This document shows, one piece after another, positions 11,254-25,300 of a stretch of DNA of 64,000 nt (its first letter is position 1; the number at the start of each line of letters is the position of its first letter). Under the pieces are notes generated by a model. That model saw only the letters and a list, made by a program, of their open reading frames with translations. It was not told the origin of the DNA and did no database searches. Origin of the DNA: Onthophagus taurus (taxonomy: Eukaryota > Arthropoda > Insecta > Coleoptera > Scarabaeidae); contig NC_091968.1 in assembly GCF_036711975.1 (NCBI RefSeq), positions 23,064,001 through 23,128,000 of the forward strand, in the 5' to 3' direction. A program made the position numbers and the translations under genes.

Positions 11254-12498
11254 ATGACCAATTCGAATTGTCTAATATGTTTGTTAAGACCAATTTTTAC
11301 TTATTCAAGTATAATAACCACCCAAATTGTTTTATCTTGCCCTCATCGCGATGAAAAGTTTAAGATTGAATACTCGAAGTTATTTGGAGCGATATCGACC
11401 GTAATATTTTTAATTTCATTAACTTTATTAATCATTTTTTACCAAATTTTTTTAAAAAGCACCAAAAGCATAATCGAGGTTGTTTTTATAATACACGGAA
11501 TGTTTTCTTACACAAGGATGGCGAATTTAACATTTTTCGGCCATTTAAGAGTAAAAGAAAAAATTATGGAGTTAAAACAACTTGTTAAAGTGCTAAATCA
11601 AGCTTCTTATTATGGAATTGAAGTGTTTTTAAGCGAAACTACGATTCAAAGATATAAAACTTGGTCGGTTGTTGCGATAACGGGAGCTGCGTTACTTGAA
11701 GGGGTTTTTTTATTATCGTGTAGTTTTTATTTCGACACCACGTTATGGACTTTAATGGAGCAAACCACGAACGTTTTTTGCTCATTTTTGCATGTTATAG
11801 CTGTTGGGAATTATATTTTATTTGGGTTTTTGTATAAAAAGTTATTTTCGGTTTGTTTAAATGAAATGAAACGAGATTTGGGGGAAAAAAATTGTTTCAT
11901 GGTTATTAATAATAAGAAGAAATTTAACAAATTAATTCGGTTGTATTTAAAATTAATGAAATGTTACGAAATTTATGGGAAAAGTGCTGAAGAAATCGAT
12001 ACGATCTCGTTAATCATGTATATAGCGATGTTTATTAACACCGCTTTTTTAATTTATATTGGTTGTTACTACGAAACTATAAATTATAGATTCGTTTTTA
12101 ACTCGATGCAATCATTGAGTGGATTTATAATAATTTCTTTTTATTTGTTTCAAATCGAAGGGTTAAAGCACATTGTAAGGAATTAAATTTAATAATCCTA
12201 AAAATAAATTGATTTATTTTTAGGGAAATGATTTAAAATCGTTCATTTTTAAATTTCCAATTAATTCGCTTGATTCGTTTACCTCAAATCAAGTTGAACT
12301 CGCTTTAATCTTGCTGGAAATTAAAACACCTTTGATAAGACCACTACAAATGTTTACAGTTGGAAGTTCGCTTATTGTTAGCGTATGATTTCGAATTTAC
12401 TTTTTAATATTTATTTAAATAATTATTTTTAGATGTTTGCATCAACAATAACCTACGTTTTAGTTGCACTTCAATTTCACGTCATGTTTTCCGATTAG
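11254..12498 (+). CDS. Insect gustatory receptor (7-transmembrane chemoreceptor)
   Basis: A candidate taste receptor, a multi-pass membrane channel of the insect chemoreceptor superfamily. Three exons join in phase 0: 11254-12174, 12224-12382 and 12433-12498, giving 381 residues, a normal length. Exon 1 codes for several hydrophobic segments (for example around 11395-11430, 11680-11730 and 12010-12060). Exon 3 encodes the family's diagnostic C-terminal motif TYhhhhhQF as TYVLVALQF, followed by a short tail and TAG. Phase-0 introns just before this motif are typical of Gr genes. The start ATG at 11254 follows AAAA and is the first in frame; an upstream exon cannot be excluded. The specific ligand group is not recognisable. 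Confidence 0.9.
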
Positions 12499-12548
12499 TT
12501 AAAATTAAAAACTAGATGGCAGCATTAAGTACAGTACATAGTTTAGTA

Positions 12549-12554
12549 AATAAA
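12549..12554 (+). terminator. Poly(A) signal after the gustatory receptor
   Basis: AATAAA 50 bp after the receptor stop codon. Confidence 0.5.
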
Positions 12555-13469
12555 AGGACTGATTGGAAGAGTTTCAAAATTAAAATCGAGAACTCCATGA
12601 ACCTTTCTACACCAATAAGAAGCACTGAAGTGCAGTTAGATACATAAGTAGAGATCAAACCTAGAGTCAAGGGCAATAATTGACTAAGCGACAAATGAAT
12701 AATGTTGAGAAAAATGGCATTTTCGTTTTCATCCCTCTAAAAATACAAGACTTCTCAGAATATACAGGCTCAAACTATTGAAAATTGCTTGGTGCCTGTC
12801 CATTTTTATCACAGAACACTGATGACAGCTATCACAAGCACAGAGGGCATACAGGGTGTTTCTGTAAGTCGTGGCATAAATTTAATCAATAAAAATAGAG
12901 ACAAAATGATGATGAAAAATTTTTGAAGGAAATAATCTAGAATTTGCCATCTTGGCCATCTTCAGAGACTCTACAAATAGATTAACATCTCTCATCTTAT
13001 CCATTTTACAACCAAGTTTCTTAATATTTTTTTTTGTTTTGATAAAAAAGGTCACATATCAAAGTCGAAATCAGATTATTAGCTATTAATTTACAAAGTT
13101 AAAGTTTAAAAAGTTGTAAAATGAAATTAAGGGAGAAATTCAAAAATCATCATGTGGCTTATTTTTTTTAATCAATGTGAAATGACCCAAAAGACGTTAA
13201 AAATAAAAAGAAAGTGCGGAAAAGTGACTAACACTAGATTAACTTCAGTTATAAAACTTCTATTATATGATAACTAATTTCAGGTTTAAAATGTCAACCT
13301 CAATTTTGACATATTTGTAATCTTCATTAAAAATCCTTTAAAATGAGTACAAACACGACATATTTATCTTCAATATTAATGAAGTTATGGTCAACTTCCG
13401 GTTAGAAATGTCAACCACAATTTTGACATATTTGTAATCATCGTGAAAAATCCTTTAAGATGAATTTGA
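12555..13469. repeat. Repeat block shared with 58530-58890, then family A fragment
   Basis: From about 12950 to 13260 the sequence (TCTACAAATAGATTAACATC, TTATCCATTTTAC, GTGCGGAAAAGTGAC) is the reverse complement of 58530-58890. From 13260 family A words follow. In both places the block joins family A at CTTCAGTTATAAAACTTC, so it may be a longer form of that element. No gene seen. Confidence 0.65.
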
Positions 13470-14150
13470 TTAATCCAACATCGTATTCATGATTAATGAC
13501 ATTAAATTCTCTTTAAAACAAAAAAAAAGATAATAAACTTCTGATTGTCACTTTTTTGAGGTTATGTCAAAATTAAATGTGGGATATCGGGGGTGTTTGT
13601 TGAGATAATCGAGTCTAGTTTGGACTCAATTTGAAGCATTTTTAATTCCCCACACGATCGTGGATAAATAAAAAACCTAACCTCAGTTTATAAACGTCAA
13701 ATTAATATTATTTGATATTTTCCGCCATCTTGATTAATAATTTTAATTAAATAACAGCGAAATTCTATATTTTTACATAAAAGTCCCCCGCGAACTTAAT
13801 TTCGTTCAAATCGTATCATTTTTCATTGAATTATCCGCGATCTTGTCTTTATTTTGACAGAATTTAATTAAACCAACATCGTATTCGTAAACTATATTAA
13901 ATTCTCTTTAAAACGAGCCCAACCTCGGTCGAGTTATCTTAAAAGACAACAAACTTCCGATTGTCACTTTTTTGAGGTTATATCAAAATTAAATGAGGGA
14001 TATCTCGAGTGTTTTTTAAAATAATTGGGTCGTGTTTGAACTCTAATTAAAGGATTTTTAATTTCCCACGTGATTATGCACAAAAATAAAACCTAACCTC
14101 ACTTTGTAAACGTCAAATTAATTTTATTCGTTATTATCTGGTATTTTAAC
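13470..14150. repeat. Two-copy tandem repeat, about 390-bp spacing
   Basis: The segment 13470-13740 recurs at about 13860-14150 with ATTGTCACTTTTTTGAGGTT, ATTAAATTCTCTTTAAAAC and AACGTCAAATTAAT shared. Both contain a GTTTGGACTC / GTTTGAACTC word related to the family A core. Confidence 0.7.
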
Positions 14151-15401
14151 GCAACGTTTTGTTTTTATTTGTATTTATTGACTTATTTTTTCAGTAAACC
14201 TCAAATTATTTATTGCCAACGATTCTAGTTCTAGGTATAGTGTTAATTCTACATAGTAACATTGCTAGTGTAAAACCAGAACTAACCTGTATATACTATA
14301 TTCCATACATAATGAGCACCTGTATATTATATTATACTTTTTCTCCAATGACGTCACGTTTCCTACCTCACCCCGTCAACGTCAATTTGTCCGTGTTGGA
14401 TAACCTTATAACCAATACCATTGTCTTTAAATATTATAGTCTGCCAACGCTCTGTAAAATATGGTTCTTATCCGAGATATTATGGTCTGTATGGTGCTGC
14501 CGAACTGAGTATTTTGTTGTAACTATATTTTAAGACAATGCCAATACTCAACGGACCTTGGAATACGTCATGAAAGAACACCATGAAGTTGTCCATTTGT
14601 CTATTATATGATAACTAACTTCAGGCTTAAAATGTCAACCTCAATTTTGACATATTTGTAATCTTTATTAAAAATCCTTTAAAATGAGCACAAACACGAC
14701 ATATTTATCTTCAATATTAATGAGATTATGGTCAACTTCCAGTTAAGAATGTCAACGTGAATTTTGACATATTCTTAATTTTTATAAAATGTCTTAAAAT
14801 TTGTCACAAAAATGGAAATATCAAAAAAAAAATCAAAAATTAAGGTTGGTATTAATATGTAATTAAATTGCTAACTTCGGGTTTAATGTTTTTTATTCTA
14901 ACATTTTTGTTTTTTGATATAAGTGCGTCATTTTTGAACTCATTTTAAAGGTTTTTTGAGAAGATGACAAGTATGTCAAAATTGACGTTGACGTTTTCAA
15001 CCGGAAATAATTGTATCTCCTTTATGTCGAGTTTGGACTCATTTTAAATGATTTTTTTATGAAGTTGACATATGTCAAAATTAATAGTAACTTTTTGGTT
15101 GATTTGAGAGAAATATCGGGTGAAATATTAATCGTTATCACTTATCTGGTTTTAATTTAGGATGAAACAAACAATCTTCTTGACAGGATAGGATATTATT
15201 CAGGATCTTTTTCTTGATAACAGGAACGGATGTTATTCAGGATCTATCATTTATTTAACTTTATATTTTAATTCACTATCTGGTATTTCTTCAGTCAGTA
15301 AAATTTTGAGGTTATGTTAGAACTTTTTGATAACAGGTTATAAAACCAATTTTTTAACAAAACGACGTGCGCACTAAGACGCTATTAAATCAACTGTCCG
15401 T
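14151..15401. repeat. Family A repeat fragments and flanking debris
   Basis: 14560-15110 holds family A modules in both orientations (AACTTCAGGCTTAAAATGTC, TTTAAAATGAGCACAAAC, TTTGGACTCATTTTAAATG). 14210-14300 has the CTAGTTCTAGGTATAGTGTT end motif. A 106-codon open frame at 14213 looks like chance. Confidence 0.65.
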
Positions 15402-15890
15402 AGAAATGCAACTCTAAACAAAAACTTCGTACTAAAAATTGAACGCATGTGGCGCCATCTGTTGGGGATTATTTTAGTTGGTTTTGGAATTATTCAGCTA
15501 AGAACCGAACGTTAGCTGAAACAAAGCTATAATGTCAATTATAATCTAATTATTTAATCATACCATTATTACTTTATTATACTCTTACCGAAAAATCACT
15601 TTAAAATGACGTTTTCATCTGTCATTCTGAACAAACTTCAAATTTTAAAAGTTGAAGTTAGCTGCAAATTTAAAAATATAACACGAATTCGAATCTATAC
15701 TTTTTAAATTAAAAGAATGTTCCGGATAATAATTGTTATTGCTGTCTCTCATCATTCCCACTATTAATAATTAAATTATTAGTTTAATTAAATTATTTCA
15801 ATATAGACGCTAATGCCATCTTACGGTGGAATTTCGACATACAATCAGCCCCTGGGGTTGAACTTGACAGATTAATAATTATTTGAAATG
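15402..15890. repeat. Family B repeat, short copy
   Basis: Direct copy of 9286-9975 lacking the ~200-bp internal block. Here GAACCGAAC runs directly into GTTAGCTGAAAC. Confidence 0.8.
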
Positions 15891-16362
15891 TCAAAATTTC
15901 AAAATACGTCAATTTAATTTAATTTTTTTTTTAATTCTGTCTTTAAATAATTCATATTATATTGTTTTAAGAATAAATTTAAATAAATTAAATTTGATTT
16001 TTCATAAAAAAATCATCTTTAAGTTTGATTTCAAAAATAAATTAACAAAATAAAAATGAAAAAACCGTTAGTAATGTAATAATACCGGTGGGGGATTCAC
16101 ACGAAAGACGCGGAATTTGCAACGCAGCATAAACTCCTAAATGTTATCGGTTTATTTACAATAACGTTTTAGCGTTTTAATTTTATCTGCGAGTTTTATA
16201 ACATGAAATAAAAAGCCGGGTAAGTCTCAAAACAGCGGTTAACCTCCAAATTTTATGCAGTTTAAGATCAAATTCCAATTATTGCAACATAATATGTTTT
16301 AAGCCCAATTAATTTTAACCTATTTCAGCGGACATTCCAAAACCTAACCTTAAAAAAACATC
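15891..16362. other. Upstream region of the Lerp-like gene
   Basis: AT-rich with no repeat recognised. It presumably holds the promoter and 5' UTR of the gene starting at 16363, but no clear TATA or initiator could be assigned. Confidence 0.4.
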
Positions 16363-19300
16363 ATGCTACTTAAAATCGTGTTTTCTTCATTATTTTTTTG
16401 TGTTTTATCAGCGACGAGTTTTCCAAACCTTATTTGGACACAAACTTGCACCATACCTATAGGAAGAGATAATATTACGTTTCAAAAGTAAGTTAAATCA
16501 CATTTATTTGATCACAATTTTAAGTAATTCTTATTTTTAGCTCTTTCATCCAACACAAATATAAAACTGAGGATGTTTTTTTCTCAGCTTGCAAAGATTT
16601 ATCTCAAATAGGTTGTGATAAAGAGTCATTTGGCTGCCTCTTAAGAGGGGATGAAATAATTAATTTTATTAATAAAACAGAGGAAACATGTATGTTGATT
16701 TTTATTCTAATAAAAAAGACTGTTTTAATTAAATTTAATCATTTTCAGCTGATTATTTTAGGTTAAAAAGTGAGGGGGGTTATTTATTCGATGTAAAAAT
16801 CAATTTAAGAAGTCCTAAGGTGAGGCTAAGTTTATTTTTTGGTAATAATAATAATTAAGAATTTTTTATTTTAGTATACACTCAATGTAAAATCAAAAAA
16901 CTTGTATGAACTAGAACTTGATCCACACTTTAAAGAAAATTGTACAAAAACTATTCCAAATGGTCGAAATTTATTTTTAAATGATTTATACCAAAGAGAT
17001 ATTTTTATGGAATCTAAAGAACATGAAGTACATTTAAATTTATGTGAAACAACACCTTTAAAGTGCCCCAATGATGCCTCAATTTGCTTGATTAATAAAA
17101 AAACGAATCAATCAACAGAATGGGGGAAAATGGATCATTTAAGTATTGATGATAATTCAGGGAATCTCGTTTTTAATTATAAAACTAAAAAGAAGGGTGG
17201 ATTACATTCCTCGATTATATTAAAATGCAATTGGACCACTTCTTTGGGGGCTAAATCCTTTCAAATAGTAAATACAAACAAATTAGAGGTGGTTATAGAA
17301 AGTAATCTTGGTTGTTCTAAAAATGATTTGAAATGTGTTGTAAGTTTTTTTTTAAACAACTATTATTAGGAGTCGTTATTTTTTGTTAAATTTAGTTTAC
17401 AGATGATATTTATACGTATGATTTTTCGAAATTATCCCATTTTAATGGTACAAAGCTTATAGGTTATAAAAAAGGGGAACTTAAATTAAATATTTGTGGC
17501 CCCCTTATGAGTCACAAAACATGTTTCGATCAAAAATCCCAAATTTGTCTTTTCGATCATGATTTAAATTATGGAAGCATTCCAACACCAGTTAAAATTG
17601 AAAACGATATTATTAAATTTACAATTAAAGGTTAATCATTCTCAATTAACTCCAATTATGATTTAAAAAATGATATTTTTTAGATGGTTCTCAATGTCCA
17701 AAAAATTCCACAGTTAATTTACAAACAATTTTTGAATTACATTGTTCTTCTATTGAAGAAGGGCCTAAATTAATAAAAGAGAATGATTGTAGTCTTGAAA
17801 TACAATGGAAAACACCGAAAGCGTGCCCTAAAGCTAATTCTGCTGTTGGGAGGCTTAGTTATCAAATAAATCGTTCGTGTTCAATTCAACATGGTGATAA
17901 AACATATGATTTAACAATGTTAAGTCGAAGTAAAAGTAATCATGTAGCGAAAAGTGGTGAAATTGAATTTTTGATTAATGTTTGTCGAGCGATTGTTCAT
18001 GAAGATGATATGGGTTGTAATGAATATATGGCGATGTGTTTAAGAAATCGTTCTGAACCGAACATTAAAAGAAGGTTTAAATAAAATAATACATAGAGTT
18101 GCTTACTAAATTGGGTACACAGGGGAATGAAAGGTAGATAATAGACTACCTAAGTCTAAAAAAATGTCACTTAGTTTATTTTATTTTAACACTAATTGAA
18201 AATTTGCATATGGTGATTTTTCGTTAGCAACACAGTTAAAAACGAAGATGTTTGGAGGCTTAGGTTGTCTATTGTGAATATTTCAAATTATTATTAATTT
18301 ATTTTAAAGTTCTACAGCCTTATCTTCAACTTATATTAACACATTGACAAGGTGTTGTGTCAAGCATTAAAATATAAAAATAATACATTTTTTATTACGT
18401 TAGAAAATAAGTAACACTTGCTTTAGCTAAATCACATTATGATATTCAAAAAAACAGTTCTTTCTTTCATTACAACATAAATAAACATTGCACGCAGTAC
18501 ATTTTGAGTGGGGTCTAGCTTTAGCAGAACTTCCTCTTTCTTTTGAACTTGCGCTACGACATTTTCGTGGACGCAGTAAATTTGAATATTTATTGATCAG
18601 ACCTGTAGCTACAGAACGACGAAAATCTGATAGAATATTGAGAAAAAACATATTGAGCAAAAACTAATATTTTCGCGTAATCTAAGTGTCAAAAAAGATG
18701 CCAATTCAAAAATTTCTGGAAGCCGTGTTTATTGAAATTAAGAAATGAAACTTATTTTAAATTGAAGCTTAAAGCTTTCTCTTTAAAATGATGTATAATA
18801 ATTGTTGGGTTGGATTAGAAAAATATTGAGAAAAAAAATGTTGAAACAAAACTTACATTTTCGTATAACCTAAAAGTGTCAAAAAAGATGCTAATTTAAA
18901 AATTCCTGGAAGCCGTATTTATTGAAATTAAGGAATGAGACTTGTTCTAAATTAAAGGTCAAAGCTTTCTCTTTAAAATGATGTATAATAATATTTGGAT
19001 TAGATTGGAAAAATATTGAGAAAAAACATATTGAGCAAAAACTAACATTTTCGCATAATCTAAGAGTCAAAAAAGATGCTAATTCAAAAATTTCTGGAAG
19101 TCGTGTTTATTGAAATTAAAAAATGAAACTTATTTTAAATTGAAGGTTAAAGCTTTCTCTTTAAAATGATGTATAATAATTGTTAGGTTGGATTGGAAAA
19201 ATATTGAGAAAAAAAATTTTGAAAGAAAACTTACATTTTCGTATAACCTAAAAGTGTCAAAAAAGATGCTAATTTAAAAATTCCTGGAAGTTGTATTTAT

Positions 19301-22300
19301 TGAAATTAAGGAATGAGACTTGTTCTAAATTAAAGTTCCAAGCTTTCTTTTTAAAATGATCTATAATAATCGTTGGGTTGGATTGGAAAATTATTGAAAA
19401 AAACAATGTTGAAGTAAAACTTACATTTTCGTATAACCCAAAAGTGTCAAAAAAGATGCTAATTTAATAATTCCTGGAAGCCGTATTTATTGAAATTAAG
19501 GAATGAGACTTGTTCTAAATTAAAGCTCAAAGCTTTCTCTTTAAAATGATGTATAATAATTGTTGGGTTGGATTGGAAAAATATTGAGAAAAAAAATGTT
19601 GAAACAAAACTTACATTTTCGTATAACCTAAAAGTGTTAAAAAAGATGCTAATTTAAAAATTCCTGGAAGCCATATTTATTGAAATTAAGGAATGAGACT
19701 TGTTCTAAATTAAAGCTCAAAGCTTTCTCTTTAAAATGATGTTTAATAATTGTTGGGTTGGATTGGAAAAATATTAAGAAAAACAAGGTTGAAACAAAAC
19801 TTACATTTTCGTATAACCTAAAAATGTTAAAAAAGATGCTAATTTAAAAATTCCTGGAAGCTGTATTTATTGAAATCAAGGAATGAGACTTGTTCTAAAT
19901 TAAAGTTCCAAGCTTTCTTTTTAAAATGATCTATAATAATCGTTGGGTTGGATTGGAAAATTATTGAGAAAAAAAATGTTGAAACAAAACTTACATTTTC
20001 GTATAACCTAAAAGTGTCAAAAAAGATGCTAATTTAAAAATTCCTGGAAACCGTATTTATTGAAATTAAGGAAGGAGACTTGTTCTAAATTAAAGTTCCA
20101 AGCTTTCTTTTTAAAATGATCTATAATAATCGTTGGGTTGGATTGGAAAATTATTGAAAAAAAAAATGTTGAAATAAAACTTACATTTTCGTATAACCCA
20201 AAGTGTCAAAAAAGATGCTAATTTAATAATTCCTGGAAGCCGTATTTATTGAAATTAAGGAATGAGACTTGTTCTAAATTAAAGCTCAAAGCTTTCTCTT
20301 TAAAATGGTGTATAATAATTGTTGGGTTGGATTAGAAAAATATTGAGAAAAAAAATGTTGAAACAAAACTTACATTTTCGTATAACCTAAAAGTGTCAAA
20401 AAAGATGCTAATTTAAAGTCCTGGAAGCCGTATTTATTGAAGTTAAGGAATGAGACTTGTTCTAAATTAAAGCTCAAAGCTTTCTCTTTAAAATGATGTG
20501 TAAGAATTGTTGGGTTGGATTGGAAAAATATTGAGAAAAAAAATGTTGAAACAAAACTTACATTTTCGTATAACCTAAAAGTGCCAAAAAAGATGCTAAT
20601 TTAAAAATTCCTGGAAGCCGTATCTATTGAAATTAAGGAATGAGACTTATTCTAAATTAAAGCTTAAAGCTTTCTCTTTAAAATGATGTGTAATAATTGT
20701 TGGGTTGGATTGGAAAAATAGTAACAAAAAAAATGTTGAAACAAAACTTACATTTTCGTATAATCTAAAAGTGTCAAAAAAGTTGCTAATTTAAAAATTA
20801 CTGGAAGCCGTATCTATTGAAATTAAGGAATGAGACTTAGTTTAAATTAAAGCTCAAAGCTTCCTCTTTAAAATGATGTATAATAATTGTTGGGTTGGAT
20901 TGGAAAAATATTGAGAAAAAAAAGGTTGAAACAAAACTTACATTTTCGTGATTTTCGTATAACCCAAAAGTGTCAAAAAAGATGCTAATTTAATAATTTC
21001 TGGAAGCCGTATTTATTGAAATTAAGGAATGAGACTTGTTCTAAATTAAAGCTCAATGCTTTTTTTTTTAAATGATCTGTAATAATCTCACCTAATAACC
21101 ATTTAATAATAACCAACAACAGCACTTTTCACTAAACTTCCAACCTCACATTTGGACGAATAAGTTTAAATATACAGATTCTTTCTTGTATAGTAGAAAG
21201 TACCGACAGCTCTAAATGCACCGAATAGATTACAGTTTAAAATGACTGTTTAAAACTACCGGTACTTTAAAGTACTGTCGAGACACAAAGAGTTAAATTA
21301 TTTACCTACTTCAAAATTAACAACTGGTAGAATGGATTTCAATTATAATTATTTCTTACATACGCTTGTATAAAAATTACTAAACTACACGTTTCCGGAG
21401 CGGTTATGATGTGGACGATATGATTATTATGTGCGTTGCCATGGTAACAGAGACAGTTTAAACAAAGGATAGTTGCTGGCGTTATCAGTTAAATAATATC
21501 TACTAGAGAAATGGTACATTTAACGGAAACAGAACAAATTATTATTTTAACAATGGTTGGTTTTGGAGATCGTATGAGAACGCAACATGAAGTATGTGTT
21601 TTATTTAATAAAACATATCCAAATCGACAACCAATTAGTCAATCGGTTGTTAGTAAAACTTTAAAACATTTTAAGGGGACGGGTCATGTAAAGGATATTC
21701 GAAAATGCGGTCGGCCGAATGTTGCAACAAATGAAGATATGAAGCAAGGTGTGTTAGAAAAAATAACTAGCTTTAAATTTCGATGTCAGTACAGGATCTA
21801 TTCAAAATCCTTATAAACCGGCTTTACTGCAACAGTTATCAGAAGATGATTTTGATAGAGGTGTACAATTTTGTGAAAAAAATGATAATATTTTCTGACA
21901 CAAGATCCACCTCACTATCAACTAAATGTACGCAGGCTTTTAGATGAAGTATTTTTGAATCGTTGAACAACATTTTGAACATTTCATTTAATACTATTAC
22001 CGTTTTTGTTTTTTTATTTCCTGTTATTGATCGTTATAAAATTATTATTTGTTACAATTAAATGAACTAGTAACTACCCATGTTCTTTGAACTAAAATTG
22101 CACTAATAAACAAAAAAATGACGAAAACCTGTTGCGCTGTTTTGAAAGAAAGATATTCCGCCACACATGCATGTGTATTTAGGAAAACGGAATATGGAGA
22201 AGACGTTACAACTTTGAGTTTGTAGCAGCTCTATGAAGAACCGCATATTGTACAATCCATCAAAAAAAATAGGTTAAGATAACCCGGCTATCTAGAAAAG

Positions 22301-25300
22301 ATAATCCCCAAAGCAAATGTTTCGCCAAACTGTTGTTGGAACTCACATAAAAGGCTGGCCTAGAAGCAGATATAAGGACCAGGTGGAAGAAAGTGTAAAA
22401 ATGCTGGGAGTTAGAAACTGAAAGGCCAAGGCATGAGATAGAAGGGAGTGCAATCTGATGCTGGAACAGACCAAGACCCACCACAGCTCTTTCTACGTAC
22501 AGGTTGAGCATATACACCCTTTTTGATTACAAAATCCTCGGTTGTTCCAGCGTTATTTACTCGCACTTTCGCATTTTGGTACCAATATAGATTACCAATT
22601 AGTCTTATATCATTTGCATCCAGTCCCAGATCTCTAAGGTATGTGACTTTCTTTGATCTTGGCAATTTTGCACAAGTATCTGGAGACTAAACATGGCTTT
22701 TCTGATTCCAAATCCGGAAAACTAACTGGTTCCACTTGCTTCCTCACATTTTCGATAAAGCCTTTTATTCTTTGGACAAGGATGCATTCTTAACGTCTCA
22801 CAGTGGGGTATTTCACATAGAAACATGATTAAAAGTCGGAAATACAGATTCACAGAAATCAAGGCGGCTGCTGTCACTTAACGTGACCAAGTGTTTAGGA
22901 AACAATTTTCCGCATTCTTTATTGGTGTCCGGTTCCTCTACACTGCGTAATCAGTTGTCATTTGCGCTCTTTGGTGTATGCACGTATTTCGCCAAATTAT
23001 CATATTAAATCGACGGCATACATTTAAAGGTGCTTTTGTGTATTGTACAGTGAGCAGTGAAAATTTTTGTAATGGATGTTACAGACCCAGGTATGTATAA
23101 ATAGAATCAAGTACTTTTTTCAAGTTTAATTCTATAGTCTTAGTTATTTTTTATTTATTCTATTTGTGCATGTTTAGTATTTATTTTTGTTTTTCTTCTA
23201 TATTACGAAGAGTTTTTGTTTTATTTCCAGGCTCTTCCCGATTTTATTTTTTTTCACATTTTTTTGTTTGAAGAATTTACTCTACTATACTATAAACAAC
23301 TACTGCCAGAAACTGCCTAAAATATTAAAAAAAAATAAATTAAATTAGTAGTATGTAGGCAAGACATACTTATTTTTGGTACGCCCTTTACTATTCTAAG
23401 CTGTTCCTCGTTTTAGATTATGTTGGTTTCAATGTCATGACTCGAGAAGGCATATATAATCTTACAAAACAATGTAATGGAAGAGATTTTGCGAAGAAAT
23501 TGGATATAGTGGAAAGAAACATCATAAAACGGCGAACGTTCGCGGATAAGAAAAAGCAACAATTTTTGCGAACATTTTCGCGAGTTAAATCTGAGATGAA
23601 AACTAAATGGCAAGCTGCTAATCGTACAGAAAAAGCGTTCTTAGAAAAAAATCGTAATTGGTTGCAAGGGACTGTTAAAATAACGCAGAAATGTATGTCG
23701 AATATAGATGGTCGTCCGGAAAGCGCTTTTGAAGATTTAAGCGATTGCAGTAAACGCCGCAAAACAACATTTTTGAGGAAGGAGAATGAAGCTGAAGCTC
23801 TCTTGTTTGCTGGTCAAATGGCTCTCCGAAAATTTGGAAATGTGAGTGGAGCACAAGTGGTAAAGGACATCATGTCATCGCCGTCACGTGGTAATAAATA
23901 TAAGAAAGCTTTTAGAAAGAGTGAGACGTCTGAGCCCGAAAAGTTAACACCAACACAAGCGTTATCTATGTTTGTAGAAGCTTCATTGACACGAAAACAA
24001 TATGAAATTATTAGAGAAAACTCAAGAAAACTATATCCCTCTTATTCACTTCTACAGAGAGCAAAACAAGATTGTTATCCAGACTCGAATGCTTATCGTG
24101 TTACTGAAACGTGTGCGGAAATTAAATTACAAGCATTAGCAGATCATACTGCAAAGCGATTAATTATTTACCTAGAAGAAGTTTTGATATCTCTCACACG
24201 AAAAGAATTGGCATCCTTGGAGCTGACGTATAAATGGGGTTGTGGTGGCTCTCAACAAGCACAATTCAAACAAACATTTTCAAATAGCAGCGATTCCGAT
24301 TCCAATATTTTCCAGTCGTCACTAGTACCTCTTCAGCTTATTTGTAAGAAAAATAAGAAAGTAATTTGGCAAAACCCAACGCCCTCCTCACCACGTTTTT
24401 GCCGACCAATGAGAATCAGATTTATCACGGAATCGAAAGATGTGACAAATGAGGAAATTAATTATCACAAAGAGCAGATAAAACATTTAAGTACAACCGA
24501 AAATAATATCGGAGACAAAGAAGTGACGGTCAACCATAAAATGTTATTTACCATGGTAGATGGTAAAGTCTGTAATGCCGCTACCAATACAGGCTCGACC
24601 ATGCGATGTTACATATGTACGCTTACGTCAAAAGATTTCAATGATTTGGAAAAATCTGAAAAAGCACCTATAAACTCAGAAAACTTGGAGTTTGGATTGT
24701 CGATTTTACATGCACGAATAAGATTCTTCGAAACATTACTGCATATTTCGTATAAAATTACAATAAAAAAGTGGCAAACAAGAACAGAATCAGAAAAGAA
24801 TATTATAAAAGAACGGAAGCAAATTATTCAAGAAAAGTTTAGAAAAGAACTTGGCCTAATCGTTGACGTACCTAAAGCCAACTACGGCAACAGCAACGAT
24901 GGAAATACCAGCAGAAGATTCTTCTCTAACGTAGAAACCTCGGCAAGTATAACAGGAATCGACCAAACCCTAATTGAAAGATTGGCTACAATTCTGGAAG
25001 TAATATCCAGTGGTCATAAAATTGACGCAAATAAATTTTCAGAGTACTGTCGAGCTCTACATCCAGTTGTATTACTGGTACCCCATGTCACCAACCCTCC
25101 ATAAAATTTTGATACATGGCCCAACAGTAATAGAAAAAGCACTGTTGCCTATAGGAGCTCTATCAGAAGAGGCGGTAGAGAGCAGAAATAAACATTTCCG
25201 TCAGTACAGGGAAAAATATTCACGTAAATTTTGCCGGGTCCAGTGCAACCTGGATGTCATGAATCGCCTTTTGTTAACATCAGATCCATTTTTAAGCTGC

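Noticed and set aside
14213..14533. 106-codon frame between the receptor and Lerp genes
   Set aside because: Overlaps family A end motifs and repeat debris; no domain.
18628..21090. A repeat array that might be CRISPR
   Set aside because: The whole 189-bp unit repeats with no unique spacers, and the setting is an insect intron.
22310..22665. Twin-priming LINE inversion
   Set aside because: The inverted 5' part would have to lie upstream of the plus-strand 3' part, but here it lies downstream.
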